Assembly: GCA_927910885.1 (NCBI GenBank) | Contig: CAKMOD010000134.1 | Span: 3,518 to 67,517 of the forward strand | Origin: an uncultured Prevotella sp. | GTDB lineage: Bacteria > Bacteroidota > Bacteroidia > Bacteroidales > Bacteroidaceae | Reading direction: 5' to 3' | Length of the DNA: 64,000 bases | Part shown: piece by piece, positions 23,913-33,427 of the stretch | Numbering within the stretch: position 1 is the first letter of the stretch | Layout: the number at the start of each line of letters is the position of its first letter | Made by a program: the position numbers and the translations under genes | Notes under the pieces: generated by a model | Told to the model about the DNA's origin: nothing | Database searches by the model: none | What the model saw: the letters and a program-made list of their open reading frames with translations, nothing else

Positions 23913-24671
23913 TTAATCAGCAAACTTTGCCTTAATGAACTCACGGTTCAAACGAGCGATGTTAGCAATCTTCTCGTTCTTAGGACAAACAGCCTCGCAA
24001 GCACGGGTGTTGGTACAGTTACCGAAGCCAACCTCATCCATCTTAGCAACCATTGCCTTAGCACGCTTAGCAGCCTCAGGCTTACCCTGTGGCAAGAGAG
24101 CCAACTGGCTTACCTTAGATGAAACGAAGAGCATTGCAGAACCATTCTTACATGCAGCAACACAAGCACCACAACCGATACATGTTGCGCAGTCCATTGC
24201 CTCATCAGCATTGTCCTTAGAGATAAGAATAGCATTGGCATCCTGTGCCTGACCAGTACGGATTGTTGTGTAACCACCAGCCTGAATAATCTTATCGAAT
24301 GCTGTACGGTCTACCATACAGTCCTTGATTACTGGGAAACCAGCTGAACGCCATGGCTCAACAGTGATAACATCACCATCGTTGAAACGGCGCATATAAA
24401 GCTGACAGGTTGTTGCACCGCGTTCAGTCTTACCGTGTGGAGTACCATTGATATAGAGTGAACACATACCGCAAATACCCTCGCGGCAGTCGTGGTCGAA
24501 GACGAAAGGCTCATCACCAGCCTCAATAAGTTCCTCGTTGAGGATATCGAGCATCTCAAGGAATGAGGTATCATCTGGGATGTTCTTCATCTCATGTGTA
24601 TCGAAATGACCCTGATCCTGTGGACCGTTCTGCTTCCAATACTTAATTGTGAATGATATATTTCTTGCCAT
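23913..24671 (-). CDS. frdB: fumarate reductase/succinate dehydrogenase iron-sulfur subunit
   Basis: A 252-residue subunit passing electrons between the flavoprotein and the membrane cytochrome. It shows the plant-type 2Fe-2S ligands (DCREGICGMCSLYING, then the later Cys in TTCQLYMRRF), the 4Fe-4S motif CATCIGCGACVAACKNG, and the C-terminal cluster NTRACEAVCPKNE. The start at 24671 (MARNISFTIKYW) is chosen because a longer frame to 24881 only overlaps frdA and has no family character. The gene begins one base after the frdA stop. In Prevotella this complex chiefly reduces fumarate to succinate in anaerobic fermentation. Confidence 0.95.
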   Translation of the reverse strand: MARNISFTIKYWKQNGPQDQGHFDTHEMKNIPDDTSFLEMLDILNEELIEAGDEPFVFDHDCREGICGMCSLYINGTPHGKTERGATTCQLYMRRFNDGDVITVEPWRSAGFPVIKDCMVDRTAFDKIIQAGGYTTIRTGQAQDANAILISKDNADEAMDCATCIGCGACVAACKNGSAMLFVSSKVSQLALLPQGKPEAAKRAKAMVAKMDEVGFGNCTNTRACEAVCPKNEKIANIARLNREFIKAKFAD

Positions 24672-24672
24672 T

Positions 24673-26655
24673 TTAGTTCTTGTAATTACGTGTTTGTACC
24701 TTGATTGCCTCATACTCGAGAGGTTCCTTGATAAGCTCTGGAGTCTTGGTGTCATCACCCTGATACTCCCAGCAGCCAACATAGAAGAAGTTCTCGTCGT
24801 CACGCTTAGCCTCACCTTCCTCAGTCTGGTGCTCCTCACGGAAGTGACCACCACAACTCTCCTCACGATGCAAAGCATCATAAGCTACAAGCTCACCCAT
24901 AAGGATGAAGTCACGGAGGTGGATCGCCTTGTCAAGCTCGACGTTCAAGCCTTCCTTCTTACCAGGAATAAAGAGGTTAGAGTTGAACTCCTCGCGGAGA
25001 GCCTTCAACTGCTTGAGACCTTCTTGGAGACCTTCCTTGGTACGACCCATACCTACATACTCCCACATGATGTGACCGAGCTCCTTGTGGAGTGAGTCAA
25101 CAGAACGCTTACCTTGGATACCCATCAAACGATCTGTTTCTGCCATAACAGCCTTCTCAGCCTCATCAAACTCAGGACGGTCTGTTGGAACCTTTGCCCA
25201 GAGAGCCTGATCAGAGAGATAGTTCTGAATAGTATATGGCAATACGAAGTAACCATCAGCAAGACCCTGCATCAAAGCAGAAGCACCAAGACGGTTAGCA
25301 CCATGGTCAGAGAAGTTACACTCACCAATTGCAAACAGACCTGGAACGGTTGTCATCAGCTCATAGTCAACCCAGATACCACCCATTGTGTAGTGGATAG
25401 CAGGGAAGATCATCATTGGGTTGTAGTACTTCACGCCGTTAATCTCATTAGCAAGTTCGCCTGGGTTAACGTCTGTAATCTCCTCATACATCTCGAAGAG
25501 GTTACCATAACGCTGAAGAATTGTATCGATGCCAAGGCGGTTGATAGACTCAGAGAAGTCGAGGAACACAGCAAGACCAGTGTTGTTAACACCGAAGCCG
25601 TGGTCGCAACGCTCCTTAGCAGCACGTGATGCCACGTCACGAGGTACGAGGTTACCGAATGCTGGGTATCGACGCTCCAGGTAGTAGTCGCGATCTTCCT
25701 CTGGAATATCAGATCCCTGCTTTGTACCAGCCTGCAATGCCTTAGCGTCTTCGAGCTTCTTAGGAACCCAGATACGGCCATCATTACGCAAAGACTCTGA
25801 CATAAGCGTCAGCTTAGACTGCTTGTCGCCGTGTACTGGGATACAAGTTGGGTGAATCTGAACGTAAGATGGGTTAGCCATATAAGCACCCTTACGGTAG
25901 CACTGGATAGCAGCTGTACAGTTACAACCCATAGCGTTAGTTGAAAGGAAGTATGCGTTACCATAACCACCAGTAGCGATAACAACAGCATTAGCTGTGA
26001 AACGCTCCAGCTTACCAGTCACAAGGTTCTTAGCAATGATACCACGAGCGTGGCCGTCAACGATAACTACGTCCTCCATCTCATAACGAGTATAGAGCTT
26101 AACCTTACCAGTCTCAACCTGAGCACTCAATGAAGAGTAAGCACCAAGCAACAACTGCTGACCAGTCTGACCCTTTGCATAGAAAGTACGGCTTACCTGT
26201 GCACCACCGAAAGAACGGTTAGCAAGCATACCACCATACTCACGTGCGAATGGAACTCCCTGTGCAACGCACTGGTCGATGATGTCGTTTGACACCTCAG
26301 CCAAACGATAAACGTTAGCCTCACGTGCACGATAATCACCACCCTTTACTGTATCGTAGAAAAGACGGTAAACTGAGTCACCATCATTCTGATAGTTCTT
26401 TGCAGCATTGATACCGCCCTGTGCAGCGATAGAGTGTGCACGACGTGGTGAGTCTTGGATGCAGAAGTTATATACGTTGAAGCCCATCTCACCAAGAGAA
26501 GCGGCAGCACTGGCACCAGCCAGACCTGTACCAACAACAATAACATCCAGTTTCAGTTTATTCTTTGGGTTAACCAAACGCTGATGTGCCTTGTAGTTAG
26601 TCCACTTCTCGGCTACAGGACCTGCTGGTATTTTGGAATCTAATATCTTTGTCAT
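24673..26655 (-). CDS. frdA: fumarate reductase/succinate dehydrogenase flavoprotein subunit
   Basis: The catalytic 660-residue subunit holding covalent FAD. The FAD-binding fold starts at VIVVGTGLAGASAAASL (about 34-50); RRAHSIAAQGGINAA carries the histidine used for covalent FAD attachment; VVIATGGYGNAYFLSTNAM and HPTCIP belong to the substrate site; YTMGGIWVDYE and GEFSDHGANRLG-type sequence (GECNFSDHGANRLGASAL) form the second FAD block. Length is that of the B-type (Wolinella/Bacteroides) enzyme. It lies between frdC and frdB in the usual C-A-B order, with a 38-base gap after frdC. Confidence 0.96.
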   Translation of the reverse strand: MTKILDSKIPAGPVAEKWTNYKAHQRLVNPKNKLKLDVIVVGTGLAGASAAASLGEMGFNVYNFCIQDSPRRAHSIAAQGGINAAKNYQNDGDSVYRLFYDTVKGGDYRAREANVYRLAEVSNDIIDQCVAQGVPFAREYGGMLANRSFGGAQVSRTFYAKGQTGQQLLLGAYSSLSAQVETGKVKLYTRYEMEDVVIVDGHARGIIAKNLVTGKLERFTANAVVIATGGYGNAYFLSTNAMGCNCTAAIQCYRKGAYMANPSYVQIHPTCIPVHGDKQSKLTLMSESLRNDGRIWVPKKLEDAKALQAGTKQGSDIPEEDRDYYLERRYPAFGNLVPRDVASRAAKERCDHGFGVNNTGLAVFLDFSESINRLGIDTILQRYGNLFEMYEEITDVNPGELANEINGVKYYNPMMIFPAIHYTMGGIWVDYELMTTVPGLFAIGECNFSDHGANRLGASALMQGLADGYFVLPYTIQNYLSDQALWAKVPTDRPEFDEAEKAVMAETDRLMGIQGKRSVDSLHKELGHIMWEYVGMGRTKEGLQEGLKQLKALREEFNSNLFIPGKKEGLNVELDKAIHLRDFILMGELVAYDALHREESCGGHFREEHQTEEGEAKRDDENFFYVGCWEYQGDDTKTPELIKEPLEYEAIKVQTRNYKN

Positions 26656-26693
26656 GATTGTTTTTGAATTAAATTTTCAACTTAGATACTTAA

Positions 26694-27380
26694 TTATGCA
26701 GCACAGCAAAGGCTTGGTGCACAACCGAAAGCAAATGCAAGCACTACAACGAGGAAGCCAAGCATCAACAGCGTAACATAGATGTTACCAATGGTCTTCC
26801 AACGGTTGAACCATACTTTACCATTGATACCAACTGTCTGCATAGCACTCCAGAAACCGTGAGAGAGGTGGAACCACAATGCACAAATCCAGATAACATA
26901 GAGAACTACATACACAGGCTTAGAGAAAGTGTACTTAATGTAAGAAAAACCATCAGCTGGATGGAAAGGTACATCAATATGAGTAAGCTCTGCAAACATC
27001 ATGTTGTACCAGAAATTGAAGAAGTGAAGTCCAAGACCGAGCAACACGATAATACCGAGAACGAGCATGTTCTGACTTGCCCACTCTACCGTTGCAGGCT
27101 TCTCTGTAACAGCATAACGATTGTCACCACGTGCACGACGGTTCTGCGCTGTAAGGATAAACGCATAAACAATGTGACAAACTGTCAACGCGCCAAGACC
27201 TGCAGTAGCTGCTACTGCATACCAGTTGGCACCCAACAGCTCACAAATCATGTTGTAAGCCTCTCCTGAGAAGAGCGCAACAAGATTCATACAGCAGTGG
27301 AACGTCATGAATAGGATCAGGGCCATGCCAGTCACTGACATAATCACCTTTCTACCAATAGATGAATTGATTAACCACAT
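26694..27380 (-). CDS. frdC: fumarate reductase/succinate dehydrogenase cytochrome b subunit
   Basis: A 228-residue, five-helix membrane subunit of the B-type complex that binds two haems and menaquinone. Membrane spans lie near 14-32, 56-77, 103-123, 153-172 and 197-217. Histidines suited to haem binding are in FHCCMNL (about 24), TVCHIVYAF, LGLHFFNFW and LWFHLSHGFWSAMQ. It is first in the operon, with a full promoter at 27533-27563. Start ATG 27380 gives the family N-terminus (MWLINSSIGRKVIMSVTG). Confidence 0.94.
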   Translation of the reverse strand: MWLINSSIGRKVIMSVTGMALILFMTFHCCMNLVALFSGEAYNMICELLGANWYAVAATAGLGALTVCHIVYAFILTAQNRRARGDNRYAVTEKPATVEWASQNMLVLGIIVLLGLGLHFFNFWYNMMFAELTHIDVPFHPADGFSYIKYTFSKPVYVVLYVIWICALWFHLSHGFWSAMQTVGINGKVWFNRWKTIGNIYVTLLMLGFLVVVLAFAFGCAPSLCCAA

Positions 27381-27532
27381 AAATGTTTTGATTTTAAATA
27401 TTTAAACTGTTAGAATTATTATTCCAATATAGGTTAATACGGCGGAAAGGCTGAGAACAGTCTCCCCATCGAAATGATGTTTTATAAAATTAGATACCAA
27501 GAAGTTGGTATAAGTACATGCATAATGCGTTG

Positions 27533-27563
27533 CAAAAATACTATATTTTAATGATTTATCAAA
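27533..27563 (-). promoter_or_regulatory. promoter of frdCAB
   Basis: On the minus strand: TTTG (27563-27560), 19 bases, TATTTTTG (27540-27533). It implies a leader of about 145 bases before frdC. Confidence 0.8.
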
Positions 27564-27831
27564 GTATTTTAAACAAAATGTATAGTATTTAGACTTAAAA
27601 TAAGGAGGCGTTGCCTATCCTAACAAATGAGGATATATTCAGAAGTTATATGGTCCTTGAAAATTAAACAAAAACTTTCGGAGTTGTATAGTAATTTTAA
27701 GTCATCAGTGAAGTGGAGTAAAAAGATTAGTAATGACTGATAAACCCTTCCCATATTAGTTAAGCATTAGCGTATTACTATTTGTCATTAAGCCCCATTC
27801 CTCCCGTCTTAAGTCGATGTGTTGGTACTCA

Positions 27832-27897
27832 GCACATGCCGTGCGATTGGTAAGCACCAATGGTGCGGGGCGTTAGCACCAATGGTGTGGAAGGCTA
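27832..27897. repeat. 22-bp palindromic array, locus 4
   Basis: Units at 27832, 27854 and 27876: GCACATGCCGTGC, GCACCAATGGTGC, GCACCAATGGTGT; linkers GATTGGTAA, GGGGCGTTA, GGAAGGCTA. Confidence 0.9.
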
Positions 27898-27986
27898 AAT
27901 ATCATGCGATATGTTACCAAAGTGGAGGCAACTTGTTGTTAGAAAGTACCGAAAACTAAGTCAACCTACATAAAATCTATCGAATG

Positions 27987-28018
27987 TTTGATTATTTAAA
28001 AACAATTATCTACATTTG
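27987..28018 (+). promoter_or_regulatory. promoter of the small secreted protein gene
   Basis: TTTG (27987-27990), 20 bases, TACATTTG (28011-28018): full consensus. The ATG follows at 28157, so the leader is about 130 bases. Confidence 0.8.
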
Positions 28019-28156
28019 CGGCAATATAAATATTATTTAATAAAAACTATAATAAAATAGCAACTTTCACAAACAAAAACCACAAAAACCATTTCTTAAA
28101 TTCTAACATTCACTGATTTCAAACGAATTTATTTATCACCATTAAAATATTAAACA

Positions 28157-28702
28157 ATGAAAAAGATTATTTTCAGCTTATTGCTTGCACTATCCTGTAC
28201 AGCTGCCAATGCACAATCAAAGTACTTTGAATACAATGGCACACCAGCCTTTGTAAACTCTATGTTCAACAACAGCGAAAACAAGATGCAATTATCTATG
28301 GACGCTTATGCCGACCTCCATATCGTTGCAGGCAAGGCAATGTCTGTCAAAGGGAAGGCTTTAAAAGCTAAATTCCTCGTTAAGCCAGACGAAGATTACG
28401 TTTATGACAAGACTTATAAGATTTATGAAGCTAATTTTAAGGGTGTCAATGTGAAATACACCACCTATGCAGGTGCAGATGCAATACAACTGACTATCAA
28501 CAAGAAAACTTATGAAATCGATGCCATTGATGGTGCTTGTGACTTTTTTATCAAAAACTTGAAGCATCAATACACAAAGACCCAAATGGGTGAAACTCTG
28601 GTTCTAACTTGCACCAAAGATATTCCATTGTTTAACAACAATTTCAAACGTGTAGGTACTTTGAAGAAAGGTTCAGTGCTAACTTTCAATGTAAAGAAAT
28701 AA
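28157..28702 (+). CDS. secreted protein of unknown family
   Basis: A 181-residue protein with a signal peptide (MKKIIFSLLLALSCTAANAQ, cleavage after NAQ). I do not recognise the mature part; it is beta-rich with alternating hydrophobic residues (YADLHIVAG, NVKYTTYAGADAIQLTINKKTYEI, LVLTCTKDIPLFNNNF). It may be a small periplasmic or surface domain. It has its own promoter and terminator and so forms a single-gene unit. Confidence 0.75.
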   Translation: MKKIIFSLLLALSCTAANAQSKYFEYNGTPAFVNSMFNNSENKMQLSMDAYADLHIVAGKAMSVKGKALKAKFLVKPDEDYVYDKTYKIYEANFKGVNVKYTTYAGADAIQLTINKKTYEIDAIDGACDFFIKNLKHQYTKTQMGETLVLTCTKDIPLFNNNFKRVGTLKKGSVLTFNVKK

Positions 28703-28761
28703 AACAAGCATCACAGCCTACTTTCTTAGTAGAAACATCTTTTATCTATCATATTAAAAAC

Positions 28762-28796
28762 AATAGGGACAGACGCCATCGTCTGTCCCTATTTCT
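28762..28796. terminator. terminator after the secreted protein gene
   Basis: AATAGGGACAGACG pairs perfectly with CGTCTGTCCCTATT around CCAT. It lies between convergent genes and may serve both. Confidence 0.85.
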
Positions 28797-28814
28797 ATTT
28801 ATTGTTGTCTTTTA

Positions 28815-28862
28815 ACAAGCAACTTGTCTACTTGTAGACTCGTCAACTCGTCAACCAACAAC
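28815..28862. repeat. AACTTGTC/AACTCGTC short repeat
   Basis: AACTTGTCTACTTGTAGACTCGTCAACTCGTCAAC: near-tandem 9-10 bp units at the end of the GH84 gene. A weaker relative is at 63815-63856. Confidence 0.5.
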
Positions 28863-31448
28863 TTACTTCTTTGGAATAATCTCAAACACTTCTACCTTGC
28901 CAATCAGCTCCATACGAGTTGCTTTCTTTACCACATCAACGGTAAAGAATGGGTCATTTGAGGTGAACTCAGCCTTCAACTTGTTACGCTTGTCGTACTG
29001 GCAAACACGAACAGAGCCACCCTCTGGCAATGAAAGCATGAAGGTGTAAGAAGTCATACCCGCTGGTACTTCAAACGAAACAGCACCAGTATTCTTGAAT
29101 GATGTACCAGGCTGACGGTCGAAGGCAAGAAGAACATCACTTGTTCCAGCCTTAGAACCTCCAAACTCAGGTGAAGCTGTACCAGCAGGTACCACTACGA
29201 ATGAGCGAATAGCAGCCCAGTTCTTACGATCTGAGTCGAGTCGACGGAGACGAATATAACGTGCTTGCACTGGTTCGCCCTGCCAAAGGATATCGTACTG
29301 GTTCTTCATATCGCCCAACATTGTGTTCCATGTCTTGCCATCAACAGAATATTCAAGTGTTGCATGGTCATAGAAGTCGCAATCATCCTTAGAGTTACGA
29401 CCCTGAAGGATATGCACCTCGCGTACAGACATTGGTTCAGGGAGGGCTACACCCATCCAGTCACCAGCCTTCTGTGCCTCACCAGAGGTGTAATGTGTTA
29501 TGCTATCGCCATCGAACATCAAACCAGCCTGAGTTGTCTTAAGATTCTTATAAGAACCGATACCACGTAGTGTGAATGCCTTTTCGCCTGAAAGCTTTTC
29601 ATAGAAAGCATCACCGAGGTCGTCCATAGCGAAGTCATAGAATGGCTGTAACTTCATGGTTCCCGACTTATGAGCCTCGTAAGCTTTCTTATCTTCCGCA
29701 GACATACGGCTCTTAACATACTTACTCCAGAACTTCAAGTTGTCACCATTACGATAGAGGTCCATCAATTCGATAGCATTCTTACCACGCTCACCTACCT
29801 TACCGAACTCAACAAGCCATGGTTTCAACTCCTTGATGAGCTGATCGTTTGTACAACCAGCCTCAAACTCAGCAGGTACCTTAGCCACACGCTCAAACTC
29901 CTCGTAGAGTTTATCACGCTTTTCCTTGCTGTAATCAGCTAAACGGAAGGTCTCTGTTTCCCAAGATTCGTCACGACGATAGCCTGTCTCTGTATCGGCA
30001 GAATGGATAGCAAAAGTGCGGTAAGCCTCCTTTGCACGTGGCATCATTACTTCCAAGCCACGCTCCCAACTGTCGATTGGGTTATAATCAGATGGATTCC
30101 ATGTATAATCAGCTACACTATAGAGAGAGAGTTTTGAAGCTTCTCCATGCTCCATTGGGTTGCTGACGAGTCCACACATATCCTGATCGGTGAGTGATGT
30201 ATCTAAACCATAAACAGGACCCTGCAATACAAGGTTGCGAACATAGTCTGTTACGGCATAGTTCCACCAGAAGAAAGCAGGACGCTTGATGCGGCTGTCT
30301 ACCCAATCGAGTGTACTCTTTGTCACATCGCTACAAACAACATCGCCTGTCCAGAACACACGTACAGATGGGTCGAGGGTCTTACCATAGATGCTCAATG
30401 GTCCGTTCTCGTCTGCCTTTGCCCACAACTTAGAATAGTCCGTAGGACAAATAATCAGCGGAGCAACATCACCCTTCGCTTTTACAAACTCCTTTGTCAA
30501 ACGATTCAACAACTCAACTTGTCGGTTAGGGTTGGTTCCCTCGCCTGAAATATCATCAAAGAAGATAGCAAATGACTTCACACCAGCTTGATACATGAGG
30601 TCAAGTTTGTGCATAAGATTCTGATAGTCTTCCTCGTTCCACTTGATGTCCTTACCTGGATGAATAGCCCAAACGAAGTCTACACGGTTCTTCTTGCAGG
30701 CTGCAACAAGCTCGCGGATATCCTTCATCTCATTCTCAGGATAAGGCAGACGCCAGTTAGGAGAACTGTGATATGGATCGTCCTTAGGTCCATAGATATA
30801 AGTATTCATCTTATACTTACCGTAGAAGTCAATCAATGACAGACGTACAGAGTGTGACCATGGTGTACCATAGAAACCCTCAACAACACCACGATAGGCA
30901 AATACTGGTGCATCGTTGATTTCCAGACAAGGGAGTTTCTTTCCGCCTTCTACGGATGGGTTCTCCATAATCTGGCGCAAAGTCTGAATACCATAGAATA
31001 CTCCTAAATCGTTAGAAGCCTGAATGGTAATTCCTTTTGTGGTAATTTTCAACGTGTAGGCACCGTCAGCATTAGCACTACCCTGACCGTTCTTATCCAG
31101 AACCACTGGTATCTTTACTAATTGTATCTTCAAAGGAAAGCCCTTATCAGCACGAGAAAGGAAGTTAAGGTCAGTCCAATAGTCCCAACTCTGCTTACGA
31201 GCAGGCTGCGGTTGGTCAAGTTTAACACCGCCACTGATATCTACTGTTCCCTCACCTGTCAGTTTCACGTAACGTGGTGTAGGATTAATAACGAGTCCCT
31301 GATGGTCAATCTTCTTACCAGGAACAGGATTAACTAACTGCACTTCCGAACGCTGACTGCCTAAATCGAAGTCATTATCCTGTGCATGAGCTGCCGTAAG
31401 GGCACACATGCCCAAAGCAAAGGTCACTAAAAGTTTCTTTTGTTTCAT
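28863..31448 (-). CDS. GH84 beta-N-acetylglucosaminidase
   Basis: An 861-residue secreted or periplasmic glycoside hydrolase family 84 enzyme. Domains: signal peptide (1-23), a zincin-like N-terminal domain (about 30-180), the catalytic barrel with YRGVVEGFYGTPWSHSVRL and FFDDISGEG (catalytic pair Asp298-Asp299), a helical region, and a C-terminal F5/8 type C-like domain (about 625-760) plus a small beta module. GH84 enzymes use substrate-assisted catalysis on terminal GlcNAc, and a Bacteroides homologue is the O-GlcNAcase model. Likely target: host mucin or glycoprotein GlcNAc. I start at 31448 (MKQKKLL) because it begins the signal peptide; the frame extends to 31484. Confidence 0.94.
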   Translation of the reverse strand: MKQKKLLVTFALGMCALTAAHAQDNDFDLGSQRSEVQLVNPVPGKKIDHQGLVINPTPRYVKLTGEGTVDISGGVKLDQPQPARKQSWDYWTDLNFLSRADKGFPLKIQLVKIPVVLDKNGQGSANADGAYTLKITTKGITIQASNDLGVFYGIQTLRQIMENPSVEGGKKLPCLEINDAPVFAYRGVVEGFYGTPWSHSVRLSLIDFYGKYKMNTYIYGPKDDPYHSSPNWRLPYPENEMKDIRELVAACKKNRVDFVWAIHPGKDIKWNEEDYQNLMHKLDLMYQAGVKSFAIFFDDISGEGTNPNRQVELLNRLTKEFVKAKGDVAPLIICPTDYSKLWAKADENGPLSIYGKTLDPSVRVFWTGDVVCSDVTKSTLDWVDSRIKRPAFFWWNYAVTDYVRNLVLQGPVYGLDTSLTDQDMCGLVSNPMEHGEASKLSLYSVADYTWNPSDYNPIDSWERGLEVMMPRAKEAYRTFAIHSADTETGYRRDESWETETFRLADYSKEKRDKLYEEFERVAKVPAEFEAGCTNDQLIKELKPWLVEFGKVGERGKNAIELMDLYRNGDNLKFWSKYVKSRMSAEDKKAYEAHKSGTMKLQPFYDFAMDDLGDAFYEKLSGEKAFTLRGIGSYKNLKTTQAGLMFDGDSITHYTSGEAQKAGDWMGVALPEPMSVREVHILQGRNSKDDCDFYDHATLEYSVDGKTWNTMLGDMKNQYDILWQGEPVQARYIRLRRLDSDRKNWAAIRSFVVVPAGTASPEFGGSKAGTSDVLLAFDRQPGTSFKNTGAVSFEVPAGMTSYTFMLSLPEGGSVRVCQYDKRNKLKAEFTSNDPFFTVDVVKKATRMELIGKVEVFEIIPKK

Positions 31449-31757
31449 GTAGGTTTTTAATATTTGGCATCTGACCTGCCACATACATCCGCATAAGGCA
31501 AGTCGATTATAAAATAGTAATATGATTGTTTCCCTTTCTAAAAATAAGGGATTCTACCTGCAAAGATAAGGAATTAAAATGAATTTTACCTATTTACCGA
31601 TAGCAAAAAGCAAAGAATAGGGATTTCTTTAGCTAAGGTATGGAGCTCTAACGATAGTCTTTCCAAACTGCTCTTTGCCTTTTTCATTGCCTAACATAGC
31701 CCTCTATTACGCATAAAATAAATTTATTAATGATAAGACTATAATCAACCATGTGAC
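31449..31757. other. spacer between the GH84 and MFS genes
   Basis: Contains a -7 box for the GH84 gene (CAAAGATA at 31561-31568, i.e. TATCTTTG on the minus strand) without a clear -33 box. Nothing else is visible. Confidence 0.5.
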
Positions 31758-32963
31758 TTACTCACGCTTCATCTTTGGCAAATAGACGGCTATAATACCT
31801 AACAATGGGAGTAATGTACTTACTTTAAAGACGAAGAGAATACTCGTCTGATCGGCTAACCAACCAAAGAAGGTACTTCCAAGCCCACCAAGACCAAATG
31901 AAAGTCCATAGAAGATACCGGCTATTGTACCGATATGATTGGGCATGAGGTCGGTTGCATAAACCAATATTGCTGAAAAGGCTGATGCTATAATGAGTCC
32001 GATGATAGCTGATAAGATAATTGTTCCAGCAAGACTACCCACATAAGGGAGCATGATTGTGAATGGCGCTGCCCCAAAGATAGAGAACCATATCACGTAT
32101 TTACGCCCGTAGCGGTCGCCTATCCAGCCTCCAAGAAGGGTTCCGACAACTTCTGCTGCTAAGAAAACAAACAGGCAGAGTTGGGATGTTTGAATAGATA
32201 CCCCGAACTTCTCTATCAGAAAGAAAGTAAAATAGCTGACCATACTCTCTGTATAAAAGTTCTTGGAGAACATCAATACGAAGAGGATAAACACAAAACC
32301 ATAAATCTGATTACGCGTATATGCCTTTGCTGTTGTCCATCGTGCCCTACTGCGTTTACGAACGACCTTTAATTGTTTTACATGCCATTTTCCTATATAA
32401 ATCAGTATAACGGCTAAAAGAAGGGCTATAAACGCAAACCAGCGTACACCACTCAAGCCGACTGGTATCACTATCAGGGCTGCAAACAATGGTCCTGCAG
32501 CAAAGCCACCATTGCCTCCTACCTGGAAAATACTCTGTGCTAAACCATTGCGTCCACCAGAGGCTTGCTGTGCCACTTGCGAACCTTGCGGATGGAATAT
32601 AGAAGAGCCTAAGCCGAACAATGATACAGATAATAAGATGACGAGGAAACTATCGGCATACGAAAGCATAAAGATTCCTATGAGCGTGAACACCATACTC
32701 ACAGGCAATTGCCACCAACCATGATGCTTATCGGCATAGAGTCCTACAAAAGGTTGGATGATGGAAGAGGTTAGCTGTAGTACCAGCGTTATGATTCCAA
32801 CTTGAAAGAAGGATAATCCAAACTCATCTTTCAACATCGGGTAAATTGCTGGGAGCATCGAATGCATTGTGTCATCTAACAGGTGACAAAAACTTATCGT
32901 GAGCAGAATGCCTAAGGCTGTACGTTCTTCGTTTCCTTCTTCTATCGTATTATTTAGCTTCAT
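31758..32963 (-). CDS. MFS transporter, fosmidomycin-resistance (Fsr) type
   Basis: A 401-residue, 12-helix inner-membrane transporter. The opening ILLTISFCHLLDDTMHSMLPAIYPMLKDEFGLS and GLYADKHHGWW are typical of the Fsr group of drug exporters, and the inter-domain half carries WIGDRYGRKYVIW, the MFS motif. The true substrate is not predictable. The start at 32963 (MKLNN) is chosen since the -7 box TACCTTTG (32996-32989) would lie inside a longer frame starting at 32999. It is a single-gene unit next to a divergent outer-membrane protein gene. Confidence 0.9.
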   Translation of the reverse strand: MKLNNTIEEGNEERTALGILLTISFCHLLDDTMHSMLPAIYPMLKDEFGLSFFQVGIITLVLQLTSSIIQPFVGLYADKHHGWWQLPVSMVFTLIGIFMLSYADSFLVILLSVSLFGLGSSIFHPQGSQVAQQASGGRNGLAQSIFQVGGNGGFAAGPLFAALIVIPVGLSGVRWFAFIALLLAVILIYIGKWHVKQLKVVRKRSRARWTTAKAYTRNQIYGFVFILFVLMFSKNFYTESMVSYFTFFLIEKFGVSIQTSQLCLFVFLAAEVVGTLLGGWIGDRYGRKYVIWFSIFGAAPFTIMLPYVGSLAGTIILSAIIGLIIASAFSAILVYATDLMPNHIGTIAGIFYGLSFGLGGLGSTFFGWLADQTSILFVFKVSTLLPLLGIIAVYLPKMKRE

Positions 32964-32988
32964 TTGTTTGTTATTATCTCCGAACATG

Positions 32989-33017
32989 CAAAGGTACATA
33001 TTATCTTTATAAACAAA
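32989..33017 (-). promoter_or_regulatory. promoter of the MFS gene
   Basis: On the minus strand: TTTG (33017-33014), 17 bases, TACCTTTG (32996-32989). Spacing is slightly short; the leader would be about 18 bases. Confidence 0.6.
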
Positions 33018-33100
33018 GAAAGCAAACCTGTATAACTATGGAGCATCAACTGCTTTTTACAAGTTGAATTTCATTCATCGACACGAGCCTCTCTTTATAG

Positions 33101-33187
33101 GGTGCGGAGCCTCCGCACCACATGTGCGAGGCGTTAGCACGATATGTGCGGAGCGTTAGCACATCATGTGCGGAGTATCAGTACGAC
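33101..33187. repeat. 22-bp palindromic array, locus 5
   Basis: Units at 33115, 33137 and 33159 (GCACCACATGTGC, GCACGATATGTGC, GCACATCATGTGC), with a half unit GGTGCGGAGCCTCC in front. Linkers are GAGGCGTTA, GGAGCGTTA and GGAGTATCA. It lies in the divergent MFS/outer-membrane-protein spacer. Confidence 0.9.
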
Positions 33188-33305
33188 AATAGAAAGGGGT
33201 GGAATGAGTAGCTATCAGTCGTAAAAAAGATAGCAAAACGCCATTGGTTTTCGCAGATAAGGAAGACTTTAACCATAAAATACGCATTTTCAAACGATTA
33301 ATGCG

Positions 33306-33313
33306 TATCTTTG
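33306..33313 (+). promoter_or_regulatory. -7 box of the outer-membrane protein gene
   Basis: TATCTTTG, with no good TTTG 19-21 bases upstream. The leader would be about 110 bases. Confidence 0.45.
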
Positions 33314-33427
33314 TAGCTGATATAACATTCCCCTATAGAAAGATGAGGGTAAAAAGATAAGATTACCAATAGGGGACTGTAATCCACATTAAAACAAACA
33401 ACAACATTATTAGAAAGAAAGAAGACT

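Larger units (their letters stand above)
27381..28156. other. divergent intergenic region frdC / small secreted protein
   Basis: 776 bases with two full-consensus promoters facing outward (27533-27563 minus, 27987-28018 plus) and a 22-bp palindromic array between them (27832-27897). Leaders of about 145 and 130 bases are long and AT-rich; no riboswitch is recognised. Confidence 0.75.

Noticed and set aside
24672..24881. 70-residue N-terminal extension of FrdB
   Set aside because: It overlaps frdA entirely, is Arg/Ser-rich shadow sequence, and FrdB starts MARNISFTIKYW.
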